Shown: piece after piece, positions 1-5,961 of the stretch
Numbering within the stretch: the first letter of the stretch is position 1
Layout: each line of letters begins with the position of its first letter
From: Chloroflexota bacterium
GTDB taxonomy: Bacteria > Chloroflexota > Limnocylindria > Limnocylindrales > CSP1-4
Direction of reading: 5' to 3'
Assembly: GCA_025355255.1 (NCBI GenBank)
Contig: JANYAA010000116.1
Location: 1-12,470 of the forward strand
DNA: 12,470 nt
The notes under the pieces: model-generated
What the model saw: only the letters and a program-made list of their open reading frames with translations
The model's database searches: none
What the model was told of the DNA's origin: nothing
Translations under genes and position numbers: made by a program

Positions 1-79
1 AAGCGCGAGGATTGCCGCGGCGAAAGCAACAGGGAGCGGCCCGCAGCGTGCATTGGCACTGATCGAGGACACGGCAGAC
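1..79. other. Left-edge sequence with no recognised feature
   Basis: 79 bp downstream of the lipoprotein stop. No terminator or confident coding start is visible. A short minus-strand frame from an ATG near 52 leaves the window too early to judge. Confidence 0.3.
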
Positions 80-550
80 CTACCTGTCGAACTGCAGGGT
101 GGCGTAGCGGCCATGCTCGTACTGGCCGGTGAAGTTGCAGAGGACGACACGCTCCCCGCTCGTCGGTGCTGCGTCCATGGCGATGTCAAGCTGGAGGATG
201 GCCCCTGGCAGCGAGTGTCCCATCCCAAGCGCGTCGTTGGCGGGTCGCACCGGACCGCCGGAACCGCTCTCGTCGACGACGACTCGCCCGTCCTTGATCG
301 GCAGCGCGTCAGCGGGAAGTTCAGTCAGGACCACGATGACAGCACAAGGCGTCGTGCCACCGTTGTGCAACTCGAGCCGCACGTTCGGCCCGGCGTGGCC
401 GGCAGCGAGGGTGATCCGGTCGTCCATGATCTCACCTTTGATCGTGGCTGCGCCACATGCGCCGACCAGCAGAAGGCTTGCGATTGCCGCCGCGACAGGA
501 GCGACTCGGGTCATTCGCACCTGTGCGGCCGCGGAGGGCCCAGTGCTCAT
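80..550 (-). CDS. Exported lipoprotein with a degenerate cupredoxin-like domain (156 aa)
   Basis: Seen: the N-terminus has a basic stretch, a hydrophobic run (about residues 18-31) and a lipobox V-G-A-C with Cys32, so this is a predicted lipoprotein anchored outside the cytoplasmic membrane. The ATG at 550 overlaps the hydrolase stop (ATGA, 547-550), so the two genes are probably translationally coupled. A longer in-frame start near 613 would bury the signal peptide. The remainder is short beta-strand-like segments ending in C-N-F-T-G-Q-Y-E-H-G-R (138-148). Family knowledge: small blue-copper proteins end in a C-N-x-x-G-H-Y-x-x-G-M loop and have an earlier ligand His after an N-x-G-x-x-P-H type turn. 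Here the loop His is Gln, the Met is Arg, and the earlier His position reads Cys69. Inference: a cupredoxin fold that has probably lost copper, with Cys69 and Cys138 possibly disulfide-bonded. The fold call rests on motif resemblance only. Confidence 0.7.
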   Translation of the reverse strand: MSTGPSAAAQVRMTRVAPVAAAIASLLLVGACGAATIKGEIMDDRITLAAGHAGPNVRLELHNGGTTPCAVIVVLTELPADALPIKDGRVVVDESGSGGPVRPANDALGMGHSLPGAILQLDIAMDAAPTSGERVVLCNFTGQYEHGRYATLQFDR

Positions 551-1809
551 GGTTGCGCCCTCGCGGACGCGGGGAACGCGCGGTCGAGGAAGCCGACCAT
601 CCACTGGCCCCACTCCGTCGGGCAGGTGTCCACAACCACGCCGTGGGTCGCATGGGCGCAGAGGTGCTTCTCCACCGGCACGCCCGCGGCGCGCGCGGCC
701 TGCTCAATCACGTCCACGCTGACCGTCGGGAGGTCGTGGATGTCAGCGCCACCGTGGAGCAGGAGCAGCGGGCGCCGGCCCAGGGCGGGGATCGCGCCGA
801 CAGGGTCGGCTGCCATCAGGTCCAGCCCCGTCCGGACCCAGATGCCGGCCAGGATGGCCGGCATGCCGGGCAGGGCCGGGTGGCCGGCATCCACCTCGAG
901 CCGCCGGACGAGGATGTTCGCGACATAGGCGTGGGTGGAGTCAAGGACCAGCGCCTCGATCCGCGGGTCACTCGCGGCCAGGAGCGCGGCCGTGCCGCCG
1001 CCCATCGAGTTGCCCATCACGGCGATGTGGGCGGGGTGCTTGGTCCGCTCCAGCCAGTCCAGGATCGCCTTGAGGTCAAGCTGCTCGCGCAGGCCGAACG
1101 TCGTATCGGCCGCGCCGCTGCGGCCCCCGCCGCGCAGGTCAAACGCGACGACGTTGAACCTGGCGTGAAGCGAGACGGCGTACTTGAGGACCTCGCTCTT
1201 GTTGGCATCCCAGCCATGGACCAGGACAACCGTTGTGGCTGTCGAACCGGCTCCGTTTGCGGCCGGGACATACCAGCCGGCAATCGGCACGCCATCCGTG
1301 GTCACAACCTCGTTGCCGGCTGTCGCACCCTGGTTGGCGCAGTTCGCCATGTCCGGGTTGGCTGCCCGGAGGCGCGCATCGTCGGCGATGTCGTAGTTCA
1401 CGGCCTCATATGTCCATCCGTACCGGCTGAGCGGGGTCCGGCAATCGGCGATGGCGGTGGGACGGAGGAGCTGGCTGGAGCCGATCGTGCCGACGTAGGC
1501 CGTGTAGCCCACCAGACCGAGCAGCGCGACCGCCGTCAAGAGCGTGGCCACCCCGCGCACCACGTGTCGGCGCCAAATCGTCGTCACCGCCGATGCGCCC
1601 AGCACAAGTGCGCCTGCAGCCGTGGCGATCCCGCCGAAGAGGATCCCCCCCATCGAGGCGAAGTGCGCAAGCGGTGCGCCCGGGTGCATCTCAATGACAA
1701 GCGTCGCCAGTGCGAACACGATCAGGCCGAGCGCCGTGAGCACCAGCCCGGTGAAGGCAAGCCCCCTGCCGGCTGGACGCGCGCCACGGGATATTCGACC
1801 AAGCGACAT
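547..1809 (-). CDS. Membrane-anchored alpha/beta-hydrolase (420 aa)
   Basis: Seen: three N-terminal hydrophobic segments (about residues 18-40, 50-72 and 85-107) are followed by an alpha/beta-hydrolase domain from about residue 165. Its landmarks are the oxyanion-hole motif L-V-H-G-W (196-200), the nucleophile elbow G-N-S-M-G-G (Ser268), a candidate acid Asp356 in G-G-A-D, and a candidate catalytic His389 in H-A-T-H-G. With three membrane segments and a long linker, the catalytic domain is probably extracytoplasmic. Cys123/Cys157 and Cys384/Cys396 could form disulfides there. Resemblance is to BAAT/dienelactone-like or prolyl-peptidase-like serine hydrolases; the substrate cannot be read from sequence. 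The ATG at 1809 has a strong ribosome site AGGAGGG (1822-1816) six bases upstream. It is co-transcribed with the overlapping lipoprotein gene downstream. The 120-bp gap in front carries three CCGCAG repeats at 11-bp spacing, a likely activator site for the SARP encoded upstream. Confidence 0.88.
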   Translation of the reverse strand: MSLGRISRGARPAGRGLAFTGLVLTALGLIVFALATLVIEMHPGAPLAHFASMGGILFGGIATAAGALVLGASAVTTIWRRHVVRGVATLLTAVALLGLVGYTAYVGTIGSSQLLRPTAIADCRTPLSRYGWTYEAVNYDIADDARLRAANPDMANCANQGATAGNEVVTTDGVPIAGWYVPAANGAGSTATTVVLVHGWDANKSEVLKYAVSLHARFNVVAFDLRGGGRSGAADTTFGLREQLDLKAILDWLERTKHPAHIAVMGNSMGGGTAALLAASDPRIEALVLDSTHAYVANILVRRLEVDAGHPALPGMPAILAGIWVRTGLDLMAADPVGAIPALGRRPLLLLHGGADIHDLPTVSVDVIEQAARAAGVPVEKHLCAHATHGVVVDTCPTEWGQWMVGFLDRAFPASARAQP

Positions 1810-1815
1810 GAGAGG

Positions 1816-1822
1816 CCCTCCT
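1816..1822 (-). promoter_or_regulatory. Strong Shine-Dalgarno of the hydrolase gene
   Basis: AGGAGGG on the minus strand, six bases before the ATG at 1809. It is the strongest ribosome site among the genes in this half of the window and fixes the start of the hydrolase. Confidence 0.75.
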
Positions 1823-1854
1823 CAGTCGGCGGGACTCACTGCGGTCCCTGCCAT

Positions 1855-1888
1855 GCCCCACCCTGACGAGTGGCATCTGCGGTGGGGC
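1855..1888 (-). promoter_or_regulatory. Inverted repeat with a competing hairpin in the hydrolase leader
   Basis: GCCCCACC (1855-1862) and GGTGGGGC (1881-1888) are a perfect 8-bp inverted repeat with an 18-nt loop. Within it, ATGCC (1853-1857) can instead pair with GGCAT (1872-1876), so two mutually exclusive stems are possible. No U-run follows, so it is not a standard terminator. It overlaps the first of the 11-bp direct repeats, and part of the symmetry may simply come from those repeats. Confidence 0.3.
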
Positions 1889-1904
1889 TGCGGTGAGACT
1901 GCGG
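1877..1904 (-). promoter_or_regulatory. Three CCGCAG direct repeats with 11-bp period (candidate SARP box) before the hydrolase
   Basis: On the plus strand CTGCGG occurs at 1877, 1888 and 1899, exactly 11 bp apart (CCGCAG in the direction of the hydrolase gene). SARP regulators are known to bind direct repeats spaced 11 bp, one helical turn, beside the -35 region. The proximal repeat ends 67 bp before the hydrolase ATG. The bases after it match those after the equivalent repeat of paralog 2 at about 19 of 25 positions, including GGTGG at the end, so the whole promoter block looks shared. The hexamer 8 bp downstream (CGTCAG) is a poor -10 match. Confidence 0.55.
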
Positions 1905-1934
1905 GGGACCGGCTCGGCGCTGCCGCGTCTCACC
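1892..1934 (-). terminator. Stem-loop across the stop codon of the SARP gene
   Basis: GGTGAGAC (1892-1899) pairs perfectly with GTCTCACC (1927-1934). After a single bulged T, GCGG (1901-1904) pairs with CCGC (1923-1926), giving a roughly 12-bp stem with an 18-nt loop. The SARP stop codon (1930-1932) lies in the stem. There is no T-tract in the minus direction, so efficient intrinsic termination is doubtful. The distal 11-bp repeat sits inside it. Confidence 0.35.
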
Positions 1935-3942
1935 CGCGGGCGCCAAGCCTCACCAGACCGGCCTCGGCCAGCGGACACCCGTCCATCGCCACGGCGACGG
2001 CCTCCCGAAAGGCGGCTGCCGCGGACGGGCGGTCGCCGCCCGCCTCGTAGCTCTCGCCAAGCGCAATCAGCAGGTCGATCGACCGTCCACGGAGCGAGGC
2101 GCGACGGTCCTCGACGTGAACGCTGTCCCCGTAGAAGGGGCAGTCGTCCAGATACTCACCCCGATATAGCGCCCTCGCCTCTTCGAGGAGTCGACGGGCG
2201 TCGGCGCCCTCGGTGGCGACTCGCGCCTGATCGAGACGGGCCAGGAAGACCGTGACGTCCGACCAATCGATGAGGCCCGGATCCAGCCGATACCGATCGT
2301 TGTGGAACCGAATGCTGTGCTTGGCACCGCCGCCATCCGGATCGAGCGTGTGACGCAGCCCGCCAAGCGTGCGATGGAACGCAAGGTCCGCGCGCTCGAC
2401 ATCAGTGTCGGGCCAGATGAGCTCCAGGGCCTCGTCCTTTGCAACCCCGCGCTCGCCCCGGTCGAAGAGGAAGGCGAACAGCGCTTGAGCTTGGCGGGTT
2501 CCCGCCTTCTCGCCGCCCCAGCGCTCAATGGGCGATTCCTTCCGCTCTACCCGGAGAGGTCCCAGGGCGAAAACGTGAAGGCCGGCTCGGCCCGCTGACC
2601 GGCGGACAAGCGCTTCATGGAGTCTGGTCGCGCTGGACTCCACATGGGCGCGGTCCAGCGAGAGCCCGCTCAGCGCCGCTGCCTGTTCATCCTCCCGGCG
2701 ACCTGTCAACAGTGCCGCCGCCAGGTATGCGGCCGAAAGCCGGAGCAGCTCCTCATCGCCCGCCCTGAGCGGTCCACCGGACAGGGTGCTGCCGACGCGC
2801 AGCTCACCCACCACCTGGTCCTGCGCAACAAGGGAGATTGCCGGCGCCGTTGCGGGGTCCGGCGCAGACCCTTCCGCGGCAGCAACGGAGCCGTCCGGAC
2901 GCGTGATCACGGCACCGGCAAGGTCCAGCGCCTGCGTCATCCGGGTCAGCGCTGGCTGCACACCAGCATCGGCTGCCTGAGGGGCCAGCGACCGCGGACC
3001 AAGTGCGGTCAGGATGCGCGCGCGGGCCAAGGTTCCCGGCGAACGACCGCTGAGGCGGGTGCGGCTCCACGCCATCGCCGGCTCGTACAGGGCGATCGTC
3101 ACCACAAGCGCGAGAATCGTGAGCAGCGGAAGGTCCATGCCAAGGACCGTGCGGCTGGCAGCGTCGATGCTCAGCAGCGCGCCTACCAGGAGAAACAGGC
3201 CGAGCCCGAGCCCCAACGCTTTCGCAAAGGCCCTTCCCGCGACGTCCGGCGCAAAGAAGAGGCCGGCCGAGAACACAGCCGATGCGGAGAGAACCATCGC
3301 CAACGTGACCAGCGAGACCCCGATCCAGGCGTCGGTTGGGACCACGACATTCAACAGGCGGATAATCCCCCCGACCGCGCCGACGACCACAGTTGCGAGG
3401 GTCACGCCAAGTTGGTGGCGGCGAGGATCGTTGGGTTTGGTCTTGCCGAACGCCCCGAGCAGCCATCCTGCAGCGGCCAGCAGCGTGGCCACCCGCACGG
3501 CGATCCACACCCAGCCGAGCAATGCACCCGGAATGGGACCAATACCAAACTGGGGCGCACTGATCGCGATAGGGGCCGCTGGATTGACGACCCCCGGCAG
3601 CACGAACAGCACGTTGAGGCCGTAGGCAAGCATGACCGCCCGCATCCGACGCCGCGTCGGACGGCCTTCTGCCGCGATCACCAGGGAGAAGTGCGCAGTC
3701 ACTGGAAGAATGACCGCGGCCGAGAATTCCTCGACCCCGTGGGCAACCTGGATTGCGGTTGCTGCGCTGGACAAGCGCTGGATGATCACGGCGCTGCTCC
3801 AGGCGACCAGCGCCAGGGTGAGACAGGCGAACACCCGCGCCGGTGGCGCTGTGGATCGTGTGAGCACGGTGAGCCCGAGCCAGACGCCGAGGATTGCCGT
3901 CAGGCTGTGGGCGGCGATCTCGAGATGCTCGGGGGTGAGCAC
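1930..3942 (-). CDS. Membrane-embedded SARP/BTAD-family transcriptional regulator with GAF-like linker (670 aa)
   Basis: Seen: eight or nine hydrophobic segments fill about residues 10-290, resembling the polytopic N-terminal sensor regions of some histidine kinases. A degenerate GAF-like stretch follows (about 325-415). A winged-helix DNA-binding domain (about 454-553; H-V-F-A-L-G-P-L-R-V start, E-A-L-E-L-I-W-P helix, R-F-H-N-D-R-Y-R-L-D wing) leads into a bacterial transcriptional activator domain (about 554-660; Y-R-G-E-Y-L-D-D). There is no kinase, receiver or NB-ARC ATPase domain. The BTAD stops soon after its last recognisable helix, slightly short for the family. Inference: a one-component activator that senses at the membrane and binds DNA from the inner face. 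The GTG start at 3942 has GGAGGA (3956-3951) eight bases upstream. An in-frame ATG at 3981 lacks a ribosome site. It lies between the genes whose promoters carry SARP-type 11-bp repeats; no such repeats are seen before its own start. Confidence 0.88.
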   Translation of the reverse strand: MLTPEHLEIAAHSLTAILGVWLGLTVLTRSTAPPARVFACLTLALVAWSSAVIIQRLSSAATAIQVAHGVEEFSAAVILPVTAHFSLVIAAEGRPTRRRMRAVMLAYGLNVLFVLPGVVNPAAPIAISAPQFGIGPIPGALLGWVWIAVRVATLLAAAGWLLGAFGKTKPNDPRRHQLGVTLATVVVGAVGGIIRLLNVVVPTDAWIGVSLVTLAMVLSASAVFSAGLFFAPDVAGRAFAKALGLGLGLFLLVGALLSIDAASRTVLGMDLPLLTILALVVTIALYEPAMAWSRTRLSGRSPGTLARARILTALGPRSLAPQAADAGVQPALTRMTQALDLAGAVITRPDGSVAAAEGSAPDPATAPAISLVAQDQVVGELRVGSTLSGGPLRAGDEELLRLSAAYLAAALLTGRREDEQAAALSGLSLDRAHVESSATRLHEALVRRSAGRAGLHVFALGPLRVERKESPIERWGGEKAGTRQAQALFAFLFDRGERGVAKDEALELIWPDTDVERADLAFHRTLGGLRHTLDPDGGGAKHSIRFHNDRYRLDPGLIDWSDVTVFLARLDQARVATEGADARRLLEEARALYRGEYLDDCPFYGDSVHVEDRRASLRGRSIDLLIALGESYEAGGDRPSAAAAFREAVAVAMDGCPLAEAGLVRLGARG

Positions 3943-4073
3943 CGTGTCCGTCCTCCGTCCTCGGGCGCCCGGCAGGCCCATCGGCGCTTTGCTCGCAGGC
4001 TAGGCGTGCCGGGCTGAGGCCCGCATACTGGCACGACTGAAACCGGGCGTCTACCCAAGAACGCGGGCAGATC
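3943..4073. other. Intergenic region between paralog 1 and the SARP gene
   Basis: 131 bp. It holds the GGAGGA ribosome site of the SARP gene (3956-3951). No CCGCAG array, convincing -35/-10 pair or terminator is visible, so the SARP gene may be read through from paralog 1 or have a weak promoter of its own. Confidence 0.4.
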
Positions 4074-4835
4074 CTACGGCGCGACGGCGGGTGCGCCGCA
4101 TGTCCACTCCAGCGTGCCGGCAAGGTCCATCGACTCGCCGGTGAAGTCAGGCCCGGTCTGGGCGGTGAGACCGGCAAAGCGTATTGAGCCGCCGCTGTTG
4201 CTGAACGTCGACGTCATCGTTGACGACGCCGTCGCCTGCATGCTGAGCGTCCCTGGCTTGGCGCCGTCCTTGAAGCTTGTCTGCATCACGTCGATGCGCA
4301 GCCAGACGCTGTCCTTGCGCGGGGTCTCGCGCCGGACCTTCCAGCGATCGCCCACGTCGGCGAAGACCCACACGCTCGGGCTGTCCGGCGTGTCGAGGCG
4401 CATGTTCGGGTCGCCGTTCACGGAGAACTCCGTCGCGCTGGCGACGTTCGCGCAGGACGCGGGGCCAGACGCGGTGGCGGCGACGGGCGACACGAGGTGA
4501 AGGGTCATCGTGCCGTTCTGGGTCGCGATGAGCGGCTCGCGGCTCGGGCCGAGTGCCTCTCCCGCCACAATGCCGACGCCCACGGCAAGGATGACCAGCG
4601 CAACCCGCTTCAGCCACGCGCCGCCGGACACGCGTCCGAGGACCGCCACGACGGCGCCGACGGCCAGCGTGGCGGCCGCGGCCAAGGCGATCATGAGGCC
4701 GTAGCCGTATTCGGGAACCCAGAAGATCCAGTTCAGGTACGCCGCCGCAAGCGCGGCCACGACCAGAGCCCCGACGGCGACGACGAAGAGGGCGCGGCCC
4801 CTCCAGCGAGACGGTGCGGCTGTTGGCCCGGTCAT
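4074..4835 (-). CDS. Exported membrane protein, tandem paralog 1 (253 aa, unknown function)
   Basis: Seen: three hydrophobic segments (about residues 14-34, 46-68 and 76-95) precede a roughly 155-residue domain that should lie outside the membrane. That domain has conserved Cys128 (in S-C-A-N-V-A-S-A-T-E-F) and Cys246 (in L-E-W-T-C), probably disulfide-bonded, and a C-terminal half of beta character (S-T-F-S-N-S-G-G-S-I-R-F, then D-L-A-G-T-L-E-W-T-C). The ending loosely recalls the beta-rich LpqH-type lipoprotein domain of actinobacteria, but this is not a firm assignment. I do not recognise a function. It is the tandem copy of the gene at 4965-5735. The ATG at 4835 is chosen because both paralogs begin M-T-G-P-T-A-A-P there and GGAG lies six bases upstream. 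In-frame codons continue to 4907, so a longer start cannot be excluded. The three-TM-plus-external-domain plan matches the neighbouring hydrolase. Confidence 0.8.
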   Translation of the reverse strand: MTGPTAAPSRWRGRALFVVAVGALVVAALAAAYLNWIFWVPEYGYGLMIALAAAATLAVGAVVAVLGRVSGGAWLKRVALVILAVGVGIVAGEALGPSREPLIATQNGTMTLHLVSPVAATASGPASCANVASATEFSVNGDPNMRLDTPDSPSVWVFADVGDRWKVRRETPRKDSVWLRIDVMQTSFKDGAKPGTLSMQATASSTMTSTFSNSGGSIRFAGLTAQTGPDFTGESMDLAGTLEWTCGAPAVAP

Positions 4836-4861
4836 GCCCAGCTCCGATCGTGGTTCGTCAT
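4832..4861 (-). CDS. Nine-codon leader ORF before paralog 1 (M-T-N-H-D-R-S-W-A)
   Basis: An ATG at 4861 has a well-placed ribosome site GGGAG (4872-4868) six bases upstream. It reads nine codons to a TGA that overlaps the paralog 1 ATG (ATGA, 4835-4832), a layout suited to translational coupling or leader-peptide control. The same ORF is present before paralog 2 with two amino-acid changes. The same DNA is also open in the frame of the main gene, so it could instead be an N-terminal extension. Confidence 0.35.
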   Translation of the reverse strand: MTNHDRSWA

Positions 4862-4922
4862 GTCTGGCTCCCACTCCAAACGCGGTTGCGGTGTTCCCGA
4901 CTCCCACCGTGCCACGTGCCCA

Positions 4923-4950
4923 CTGCGGCGGGACTGCGGCGGCGTCACGG
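4923..4950 (-). promoter_or_regulatory. CCGCAG direct repeats with 11-bp period before paralog 1 (candidate SARP box)
   Basis: CTGCGG on the plus strand at 4923 and 4934, exactly 11 bp apart, with a degenerate third position at 4945 (TCACGG). The array begins 88 bp before the paralog 1 ATG, the same distance as in paralog 2. The hexamer 8 bp downstream of the proximal repeat (TGGCAC) is conserved with paralog 2 (TGTCAC) but is a weak -10 match. Confidence 0.5.
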
Positions 4951-4964
4951 CCACACGGCCCGGG

Positions 4965-5735
4965 CTATGGCGTGACGGCGGGCGCGTCGCATGTCCACTC
5001 CAGGGTCCCGGCAAGGTCCAGCGACTCCCCGTTGTAGCCAAAATCTGGGCCCCCCGGCTGGTCCACCGGCTGCCCCACAAGACCGGCAAAGCGGATGGAG
5101 CCCCCGCTGTTGCTGAACGTGGACGTGAGTGTCGAGGTGTCGGCGGCCCGCATTCCGATCGTTCCCGGCTTGCCGCTGTCCGTAATGAGCCTGCCCTGCA
5201 CGTCAATGCGAAGCCAAACGCCATCCTTGCGCGGGCTGTCCTGGAGGGCCTTCCAGCGGTCTCCCACGTCGGCGATGATGACCACGACCGGGCGATCCCC
5301 CGCCTCGATGAGCATGTCCCTGTTGCTCACCATGAACTCGGTCGCGCTGGCGACGTTCGTGCAGTACGCTGCGCCGGTCGCGGTGGCGACAACCGGCGAC
5401 TCGAGGTGAAGGGTCATCGTGCCTGCGGTGACGAAGTCCGGCTCGCGACTCGGGCCGAGGGCCTCACCCGCAACGACGCCTACACCCATAACCAACACGA
5501 CAAGCGCCACATGCCTCACTCGCGCGTGCCGGCGCCCGATCACCGCGGCAACCGCCCCGACGAGCATGAGGGCAGCGGCGGCCAAGGCGATCAGGACGAC
5601 GCCACCCCGTGAGGGGACCCACCACATCCAGTGCAGGTACGCCGCCGCGAGAGCGGCCGCTGCGAACACCCCGGCGGCAACCGCGTAGAAAGCGAGCCGC
5701 CTCCTGCGAGGCGGTGCGGCCGTTGGCCCGGTCAT
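4965..5735 (-). CDS. Exported membrane protein, tandem paralog 2 (256 aa, unknown function)
   Basis: Seen: same plan as paralog 1, with three hydrophobic segments (about residues 13-34, 44-67 and 74-92), then an external domain with Cys125 (Y-C-T-N-V-A-S-A-T-E-F) and Cys249 (L-E-W-T-C). The best conserved stretches between copies are G-E-A-L-G-P-S-R-E-P at the end of TM3, A-D-V-G-D-R-W-K, V-W-L-R-I-D-V, T-S-T-F-S-N-S-G-G-S-I-R-F-A-G-L and L-A-G-T-L-E-W-T-C. These probably form the structural core, while the loop around residues 220-236 is longer here. No catalytic motif is evident, so a binding or structural envelope role is more likely than an enzyme. The ATG at 5735 is aligned with paralog 1; an in-frame extension reaches 6056 but crosses the promoter repeats and does not look coding. 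It is divergent from the diguanylate cyclase gene and has the most regular 11-bp repeat array upstream. Confidence 0.8.
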   Translation of the reverse strand: MTGPTAAPPRRRRLAFYAVAAGVFAAAALAAAYLHWMWWVPSRGGVVLIALAAAALMLVGAVAAVIGRRHARVRHVALVVLVMGVGVVAGEALGPSREPDFVTAGTMTLHLESPVVATATGAAYCTNVASATEFMVSNRDMLIEAGDRPVVVIIADVGDRWKALQDSPRKDGVWLRIDVQGRLITDSGKPGTIGMRAADTSTLTSTFSNSGGSIRFAGLVGQPVDQPGGPDFGYNGESLDLAGTLEWTCDAPAVTP

Positions 5736-5761
5736 GCCCAGATCCGATCGTGGCGCGTCAT
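5732..5761 (-). CDS. Nine-codon leader ORF before paralog 2 (M-T-R-H-D-R-I-W-A)
   Basis: ATG at 5761 with GGGAG (5772-5768) six bases upstream, nine codons, and a TGA overlapping the paralog 2 ATG at 5735. It aligns without gaps to the leader before paralog 1, differing at codons 3 and 7. The ribosome site, spacing and overlap are all preserved while the DNA further upstream has diverged more, which favours a function. The evidence is only two copies from one duplication. Confidence 0.35.
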   Translation of the reverse strand: MTRHDRIWA

Positions 5762-5822
5762 GTCTGGCTCCCAGTTGGATCGCCGTTGTGGTGTCCCAGG
5801 CTGCCACCGTGACACATGGCCA

Positions 5823-5850
5823 CTGCGGGAAACCTGCGGCGGTCCTGCGG
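5823..5850 (-). promoter_or_regulatory. Three CCGCAG direct repeats with 11-bp period before paralog 2 (candidate SARP box)
   Basis: CTGCGG on the plus strand at 5823, 5834 and 5845, each exactly 11 bp apart (CCGCAG in the gene direction), 88 bp before the paralog 2 ATG. The five-base spacers differ between units, so only the hexamer and the period are conserved, as expected of a protein-binding array rather than slippage. The array matches the one in front of the hydrolase in number, period and downstream bases. Confidence 0.55.
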
Positions 5851-5915
5851 GAGCGCCAAGACCCCGCAAATCGCCCCTCACCCGCTTCGATGGTGCCAGC
5901 ACGCACCGCTGCAGG

Positions 5916-5943
5916 TTGCGGAAACGAACAGGTCCGCGATAAT
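5916..5943 (+). promoter_or_regulatory. Candidate promoter of the diguanylate cyclase gene
   Basis: TTGCGG (5916-5921), a 16-bp spacer, then GATAAT (5938-5943), a 5/6 match to the -10 consensus and the best such box seen in this region. Transcription would begin near 5950, leaving a leader of about 77 bases. This argues against the upstream in-frame TTG at 5943 as the start of the cyclase. Confidence 0.45.
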
Positions 5944-5961
5944 TGGCCCGACACCTGACCG

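Larger units (their letters stand above)
4064..5860 (-). repeat. Tandem gene duplication, unit about 0.9 kb
   Basis: The block 4074-4960 (paralog 1 plus about 125 bp upstream) is homologous to 4965-5860 (paralog 2 plus upstream). The start codons (4835, 5735), leader ORFs (4861, 5761) and proximal CCGCAG repeats (4923, 5823) are all offset by exactly 900 bp. The stops are offset by 891 bp because paralog 2 has three extra codons. Homology runs on for about ten bases past the stops. The copies have diverged substantially (protein identity about 60% by eye), so the duplication is old and both copies have stayed open. Confidence 0.85.

Noticed and set aside
457..1866. Long plus-strand open frame opposite the hydrolase
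   Set aside because: Arg/His/Gly-rich translation without family features; it mirrors the hydrolase, which has a strong ribosome site and catalytic motifs.
3943..3981. ATG 3981 as the start of the SARP gene
   Set aside because: No ribosome site precedes it, while GTG 3942 has GGAGGA at proper spacing; not excluded absolutely.
2617..4177. Long open frames on both strands over the SARP gene
   Set aside because: Low-complexity Arg/Pro/Gln-rich products typical of shadow frames in high-GC DNA; the SARP frame carries recognisable domains.
4497..5612. Plus-strand open frame across both paralogs
   Set aside because: It crosses two well-supported minus-strand genes and the promoter repeats between them and has no recognisable domain.
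5909..5921. CTGCAG/TTGCGG as further SARP repeats
   Set aside because: Spacing is 7 bp, out of phase with the 11-bp arrays; TTGCGG is better explained as the cyclase -35 box.
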